A DNA stretch of 5,788 nucleotides from an uncultured Collinsella sp. (GTDB lineage Bacteria; Actinomycetota; Coriobacteriia; Coriobacteriales; Coriobacteriaceae): positions 1 to 5,788 of the forward strand of contig URAQ01000117.1 of the NCBI GenBank assembly GCA_900545875.1. Reading direction: 5' to 3'. The first letter of the stretch is position 1. Every line of letters begins with the position of its first letter. The translations under genes and the position numbers were made by a program. Under the pieces are notes generated by a model. That model was given only the letters and a program-made list of their open reading frames with translations. It was not told the origin of the DNA and ran no database searches. Positions 1-5,788 of the stretch are shown here, piece after piece.

Positions 1-34
1 GAAACGGGCCGCGGGGGCAGCAGGCTTGCAAGGG

Positions 35-2840
<2,806 letters not shown>

Positions 2841-2849
2841 GGTCGCCTC

Positions 2850-3143
2850 CTAACCCAACAGCGACTGGGCGAGTGCCAGCACGTTGGCGGCGTTGCCCAT
2901 GCCGTAGTCCTGTGCGGGGATGACCGCGGTCGGCTTACCGCTCCCCTGCTTGACGGTGTTGAGCTGGTAGGACACCTGCGGCCCCAAGAGCAGCACGTCA
3001 TAATTGGCGCACGTCTCCTGATACTCGCCGATACCCACCGCATCGATATCGAGCTCGATGCCGTTTTGCTCCGCATATTTCTCGAGTTTCTTCATCAGAA
3101 TGCTTGTAGACAGACCAGCTGCGCAAACAAGAAGGATCTTCAT
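2850..3143 (-). CDS. PTS lactose/cellobiose-family EIIB
   Basis: Small cytoplasmic phosphocarrier, CelA/ChbB-like, that takes phosphate from IIA onto a cysteine and gives it to the sugar bound by IIC. The 97-aa product starts MKILLVCAAGLSTSIL: a first beta strand, then the phosphorylated Cys7 and its glycine/serine-rich loop. LLLGPQVSY at about residues 49-57 is the typical second conserved strand. The length is normal (about 100). I chose the ATG at 3143 because AAGGGA lies seven bases upstream and Cys7 is then placed as in the family. The ATG at 3161, which would add six residues, has no ribosome site. The gene lies 46 nt after IIA and 9 nt before IIC, clearly in one transcript. Confidence 0.95.
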   Translation of the reverse strand: MKILLVCAAGLSTSILMKKLEKYAEQNGIELDIDAVGIGEYQETCANYDVLLLGPQVSYQLNTVKQGSGKPTAVIPAQDYGMGNAANVLALAQSLLG

Positions 3144-3150
3144 AAGGGAT

Positions 3151-3156
3151 TCCCTT
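3151..3156 (-). promoter_or_regulatory. Ribosome binding site that decides the IIB start
   Basis: AAGGGA on the minus strand, seven bases before the ATG at 3143. It is part of a 13-base palindrome (3144-3156, AAGGGATTCCCTT on plus) that could at most form a four-pair stem just before the start codon. The upstream ATG at 3161 has no purine-rich stretch in front of it, so the shorter 97-aa IIB is preferred. Confidence 0.65.
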
Positions 3157-3189
3157 CGCATTGATTGGTTGAATAGTCACCGCACGCCG

Positions 3190-3516
3190 CTAGGCGTTCT
3201 TGGTTGCAGTGCACTCATACAGGCAGATCAGCTCCTGCACGAGCTCCTGAGCAAGCATGGAGCACATGAGGTGGTCCTGAGCATGGACCAGCAACACATC
3301 CACCGACAGATGCTCGCCCGCTGCCTCAGTCGAAAGCAGCTGCGTTTGGATGTGGTGAGCCTTGATTCCCGCATCCTTTGACTGCTTCATGAGTTTGGCG
3401 GCGGCGTCAAAATCCCCCGCTTTTGCCTTTTCAAGGGCTTCGAAGGCAAGGCTGCGTGCCTCTCCCGCTGCAGCGACCAGCTGAAACGAAACCATCTCGG
3501 TTCCCTGATCGTCCAT
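3190..3516 (-). CDS. PTS lactose/cellobiose-family EIIA
   Basis: Cytoplasmic, all-helical phosphocarrier of the LacF/ChbA (CelC) type, trimeric in studied members, which accepts phosphate from HPr and passes it to IIB. The 108-aa protein shows the family pattern: VAAAGEARSLAFEAL near residues 14-28, the helix-two region AHHIQTQLLSTEAAG at 53-67, and the active-site block VHAQDHLM. In that block His78 is the expected phosphorylation site, Asp81 the expected metal ligand at the trimer axis, and His82 is also conserved. GAGAGGAGA upstream, six bases from the ATG when AGGAG is counted, supports the start at 3516 over the internal Met8. It is the first transport gene after the regulator, separated from it by 119 nt. 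Confidence 0.95.
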   Translation of the reverse strand: MDDQGTEMVSFQLVAAAGEARSLAFEALEKAKAGDFDAAAKLMKQSKDAGIKAHHIQTQLLSTEAAGEHLSVDVLLVHAQDHLMCSMLAQELVQELICLYECTATKNA

Positions 3517-3635
3517 AACGGTCTCCTCTCCCGTGATGTTTGGTTTGTACTTGAATATTCGAAACGCCTATCTCCCGCCCGCAATCCTCGAGGTTTATTG
3601 CAGGTAGACAGACAGGGTTATCGACAAAAGAAGTC
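3517..3635 (-). promoter_or_regulatory. Intergenic control region before the PTS genes
   Basis: This is the largest gap inside the operon and the natural place for a regulated promoter. From the regulator end towards IIA it holds an imperfect palindrome at 3583-3596, a GC-rich stretch, the AT-rich palindrome GAATATTC at 3553-3560, and the IIA ribosome site at 3523-3527. No good -35 hexamer is seen at a proper distance from the AT-rich block, which would fit a promoter that needs an activator. No strong hairpin with a T-run follows the regulator stop, so read-through from the regulator is also possible. No BglG-type antiterminator/terminator pair is visible. Confidence 0.4.
3583..3596. promoter_or_regulatory. 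Candidate operator: imperfect palindrome
   Basis: AATCCTCGAGGTTT is a 14-base inverted repeat with a perfect 8-base core (CCTCGAGG) and one mismatched pair. It is also bracketed by GCAAT and ATTGC (3581-3585 and 3597-3601). It sits about 68-82 bases before the IIA start, where an activator would bind upstream of a promoter. Assignment to the neighbouring regulator is inferred from position only. A chance palindrome is possible. Confidence 0.3.
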
Positions 3636-5531
3636 TTAAGCCGTATGCGCTTGCACAAGCGCCATCAGCTCATGCCAGGACCGGCGCTCGCGTAGGCGCT
3701 CGACCCCCTGGCGGTCCATAAAGATCTCGGCGAGCAGTGAGCTCAAGATCCGCGCCTCATCGCCGCCCGACCGGGCAAACGACACCATAAAGACGATATC
3801 GACCTCATGGCCGTATTCGTCCCAAAGAATGGGATGTTCGAGCAGGCCCACGGTAACAAAGGCCTCGGCGCTCAAGGGATGCATCCCATGGGGCATGGCT
3901 ACCCCATTGCCAAACGAGGTGGCACTCGCGCTCTCGCGCTCGGCGACCTCTTGGGCAAACTGGGCATCGACACGGCCGCTCTCGACGGCGCGCTCGGAGA
4001 GATATCGGAGAACGGCCTGCTTCGACGACGCCTCAACGCGGTTGAAGAACAGGGCACGGCTAAAGAAAGAGCTTACGGAGTCCGATTGCGCAGTGTCGTC
4101 GCTCAGCACCTTGCGGATAGCGTTGACATCGCTCGTCTCCAAGAAGAAATCGGCCTCGCGGACGGGCACGGGCAACTTGACGTTGAGCGGCACCGTTGTG
4201 AACACGTAGTCGATGTGCGAAAAATCGAACGTCCCCACGCGGGCGACATCGCATGTCTCAATCGAATCGATATACATGCCAAACTGCTTGCGGTACTGGT
4301 GCTCGAGCATACGGGCGCTTCCCGCTCCCGAGGCGCACACGATCAGGATGCGCTTGCGACGCGGCTGGTCGGCTTGCTGCTCGAGGGCCAGGGCAAATGC
4401 CATGGCGATGTAGCCGAGCTCTTCATCAGAGGGCTGGCTGCCAAAATGACGCTCGAGTACCTGCGAGGTGCCAGCTGCCATCGAATAGGCCAACGGAAAC
4501 CTCGTCTTGATATCGGGCAGCATGGGGTTATCCATATGCATGTGATATTCAAGGCGATAGCCCAGAGGGCCGATATGCCGAGCAAGGTTCATGCGAAGTT
4601 CAAGATCGCCGCTAAAGTCAAACCTAAACTCATCGTTGACCGCACGTACCATCTCGGAAGCAATCTCCCACATCTCGTCCGAGATAACGGCAGAGCCCTT
4701 CTCGGGCACGCCCGTGCCCCTGCCGAGCAAATGGATTGCGATAAAGGCAACCTCTTCTCGGGGCATGCTCGCGCCCAGGGCATCCTTGATGTTTGCGGCA
4801 ATCTGGAAAGCCGCGGCGTATTCGCGCGTTCCCTCCAGTTTTTGAACGTCCGATTCTGCAGCTGGGACATAGCAGCCCTGCTCGATGCGGCCAAGAGCAA
4901 TGTAAAGATGCATGATGAGATTGCGGGATGCCAGCGAGCTCACCGTGACGGGCGAGGCCGTCAGGGCATCGTCCACACATGCGGCGATGGCCCGCAGGCG
5001 CTCGGCGAGCTTTGCATCGTCGGTGTCGGGCAACACGGGCCTCACCAGCGAGGCCAGGCACAGGCGCCGTTGTGACTCCCCGCCCGCAACGCGGATTCCG
5101 TAGCGTGGGCGCTTTTCGAGCGTTAAGTCAAATTGGGCGAGTTTCTGCTCTACCAGACGCATGTCATTGGACAGAGTCCGCGCCGAAACGTAGAGTAAAT
5201 CCGCATACTCCTCAATCGTCACCCACTGGGACCGCATGAGGAGGTCGTTAAGAAGGAAGGACACACGGCCGTCGCGCGTATCAGGAATGCCCGGATGGGC
5301 CTGAGCCGCACCGTCTAGCAAGCGAGCAAGCTCATCTGCACGTGCAACATCGATACGATACTGCCCCTTGCTGCCAACGATGCGTGCAACCCCTGCAAGG
5401 TTGTCGTTTGCGCGATGGATATAGTTTCTCACGGCGCGCTCGCTTACCTCGAGACGCTTGGCAAGTACCGCGATAGCGACAGGCTGAGCGTCCTCGATCA
5501 TATTTACAAGCTGCTTGACGCGAGCATCCAT
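3636..5531 (-). CDS. PRD-containing PTS-regulated transcriptional activator (LicR/MtlR type)
   Basis: Predicted activator of the downstream PTS operon, 631 aa, the full length for this class. Order of domains: winged HTH at about 1-60; second HTH (Mga/DeoR-like) at about 88-148; PRD1 at about 175-275 with His208 and His267; PRD2 at about 284-388 with His319; EIIB-Gat-like domain at about 393-480 with Cys399 in CASGAGSA; EIIA type-2 (fructose/mannitol) domain at about 487-630 with His548 in GVAMPHG. In studied relatives, phosphorylation of these residues by HPr and by the transporter's own IIB tunes activity, giving induction by substrate and catabolite control. The two HTH domains and lack of an N-terminal CAT RNA-binding domain argue against RNA antitermination, although annotation pipelines often name these BglG-family antiterminators. 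Oddity: the second conserved PRD2 histidine is Ala378 (ELGYIAMAFALAL). The start is fixed by AAAGGAGGAGG just before the ATG at 5531. Confidence 0.93.
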   Translation of the reverse strand: MDARVKQLVNMIEDAQPVAIAVLAKRLEVSERAVRNYIHRANDNLAGVARIVGSKGQYRIDVARADELARLLDGAAQAHPGIPDTRDGRVSFLLNDLLMRSQWVTIEEYADLLYVSARTLSNDMRLVEQKLAQFDLTLEKRPRYGIRVAGGESQRRLCLASLVRPVLPDTDDAKLAERLRAIAACVDDALTASPVTVSSLASRNLIMHLYIALGRIEQGCYVPAAESDVQKLEGTREYAAAFQIAANIKDALGASMPREEVAFIAIHLLGRGTGVPEKGSAVISDEMWEIASEMVRAVNDEFRFDFSGDLELRMNLARHIGPLGYRLEYHMHMDNPMLPDIKTRFPLAYSMAAGTSQVLERHFGSQPSDEELGYIAMAFALALEQQADQPRRKRILIVCASGAGSARMLEHQYRKQFGMYIDSIETCDVARVGTFDFSHIDYVFTTVPLNVKLPVPVREADFFLETSDVNAIRKVLSDDTAQSDSVSSFFSRALFFNRVEASSKQAVLRYLSERAVESGRVDAQFAQEVAERESASATSFGNGVAMPHGMHPLSAEAFVTVGLLEHPILWDEYGHEVDIVFMVSFARSGGDEARILSSLLAEIFMDRQGVERLRERRSWHELMALVQAHTA

Positions 5532-5593
5532 GTCCTCCTCCTTTCCCTGCGTCTAGTCTAACGCGGTAAAGAATGACACTCCACGTCGCGCTC

Positions 5594-5611
5594 GTTCCGC
5601 CAACTCGGAAC
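5594..5611. repeat. Short perfect inverted repeat upstream of the regulator
   Basis: GTTCCG and CGGAAC are exact inverted copies separated by six bases (5600-5605), about 63-80 bases before the regulator start. It may be an operator half-site pair or a small leader hairpin. It has no T-run after it on either strand, so it is not a terminator. Confidence 0.4.
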
Positions 5612-5634
5612 AGGTTGCGGGGAGTCCAGCCGAA

Positions 5635-5640
5635 CTTATA
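5635..5640 (-). promoter_or_regulatory. Candidate -10 element for the regulator
   Basis: TATAAG on the minus strand matches five of six bases of the sigma-70 -10 consensus and lies about 104 bases before the regulator ATG. No convincing -35 is found 16-18 bases upstream (the best is TTCGGG at 18). If used, it would give a leader of roughly 95-100 nt containing the hairpin at 5594-5611. Confidence 0.3.
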
Positions 5641-5701
5641 GGGAGCACGGAGAAAGGACCCGAAAGCCATGTGCCGGTGTGAGATGCGCTTTCCGCAGTC
5701 A

Positions 5702-5772
5702 TTGGGGACAGACTTAAATGAGTAGTCGTTGTGGACGTTCTTGTTTGACTAGTCGTTTAAGAACGTCCCCAA
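5702..5772. repeat. Cluster of three related 24-bp repeat units forming a large inverted repeat
   Basis: Outer arms TTGGGGAC (5702-5709) and GTCCCCAA (5765-5772) are perfect. Extended to 26 bases (5702-5727 against 5747-5772 reversed) they match at 21 positions. A further unit at 5731-5754 reads in the same direction as the left arm and resembles the inverted right unit at 19 of 24 positions. The right two units share the palindromic core GACTAGTC (5747-5754) and have perfect 10-base arms GGACGTTCTT (5733-5742) and AAGAACGTCC (5759-5768). This looks like a dispersed intergenic palindromic element (REP/MITE-like) rather than a terminator, because no T-run follows it. The identity of any family is not established from this window. 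Confidence 0.6.
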
Positions 5773-5788
5773 CTTCTATGTTCCCTTG

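Larger units (their letters stand above)
5532..5701. other. Intergenic region upstream of the regulator, no gene seen
   Basis: Beyond the regulator ribosome site (5537-5543) the stretch contains only the hairpin at 5594-5611 and the candidate -10 at 5635-5640. The open frame that runs from 5670 on the minus strand into the regulator overlaps it out of frame, lacks a ribosome site and resembles no protein I recognise, so I do not call it. Whatever gene lies to the right is outside the window. Confidence 0.6.

Noticed and set aside
1..34. Possible terminator after the hydrolase, with CTTGCAAG (25-32) and a GC-rich run (7-24)
   Set aside because: The GC-rich run could be one arm of a terminator stem, but the other arm would lie outside the window, so it cannot be supported.
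3517..3635. BglG-type antiterminator RNA and terminator
   Set aside because: No strong GC-rich hairpin followed by a T-run is present, and the regulator lacks the RNA-binding domain of that class.
3807..5075. Long open frame on the plus strand opposite the regulator (422 aa)
   Set aside because: Antisense to a gene with clear domains and active-site residues, with no ribosome site and no family resemblance.
5332..5670. Minus-strand open frame beginning upstream of the regulator
   Set aside because: Most of it overlaps the regulator out of frame; it has no ribosome site and no recognisable product.
5702..5772. Repeat cluster read as a CRISPR array or a rho-independent terminator
   Set aside because: The units are overlapping and inverted rather than evenly spaced with unique spacers, and no T-run follows the stem on either strand.

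Overview
The window holds one compact sugar-uptake operon, read entirely on the minus strand. Going 5'->3' on that strand the order is: a PRD-containing PTS regulator (5531-3636), then the three parts of a lactose/cellobiose-family phosphotransferase transporter, IIA (3516-3190), IIB (3143-2850) and IIC (2840-1491), and last a family 1 glycoside hydrolase of the 6-phospho-beta-glucosidase type (1489-35). Codons are strongly G/C-biased. The gene set together with the high GC suggests a gut Actinomycetota of the Coriobacteriia (Collinsella-like). This is an inference from style and gene content; no rRNA or marker gene is present to settle it.

How the genes work together: IIC carries a beta-linked disaccharide or beta-glucoside across the membrane. 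The phosphate passes from general HPr (not encoded here) to IIA His78, then to IIB Cys7, then to the sugar. The 6-phosphorylated product is cleaved in the cytoplasm by the GH1 enzyme into glucose 6-phosphate plus glucose or an aglycone. The regulator carries two DNA-binding domains, two PRDs, an EIIB-like domain (Cys399) and an EIIA-like domain (His548), so it can read the phosphorylation state of the transporter and of HPr. It is of the LicR/MtlR kind, which activate at DNA, rather than the short RNA-binding BglG kind.

Layout: 1-34 is the space after the hydrolase stop and holds no gene. The IIA, IIB, IIC and hydrolase genes are tightly packed, with gaps of 46, 9 and 1 nt. A 119-nt gap between the regulator and IIA contains an imperfect palindrome and is the likely control region of the transport genes. 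The 257 bases from 5532 to the window end contain no convincing gene. They hold a candidate promoter and a small hairpin upstream of the regulator, and near the edge a striking cluster of three related 24-bp repeat units, two direct and one inverted (5704-5770).

I do not see a previously undescribed system. The operon is a well-known type. The points worth a second look are the loss of one conserved PRD2 histidine in the regulator, the intergenic palindromes, and the repeat cluster at the right edge.
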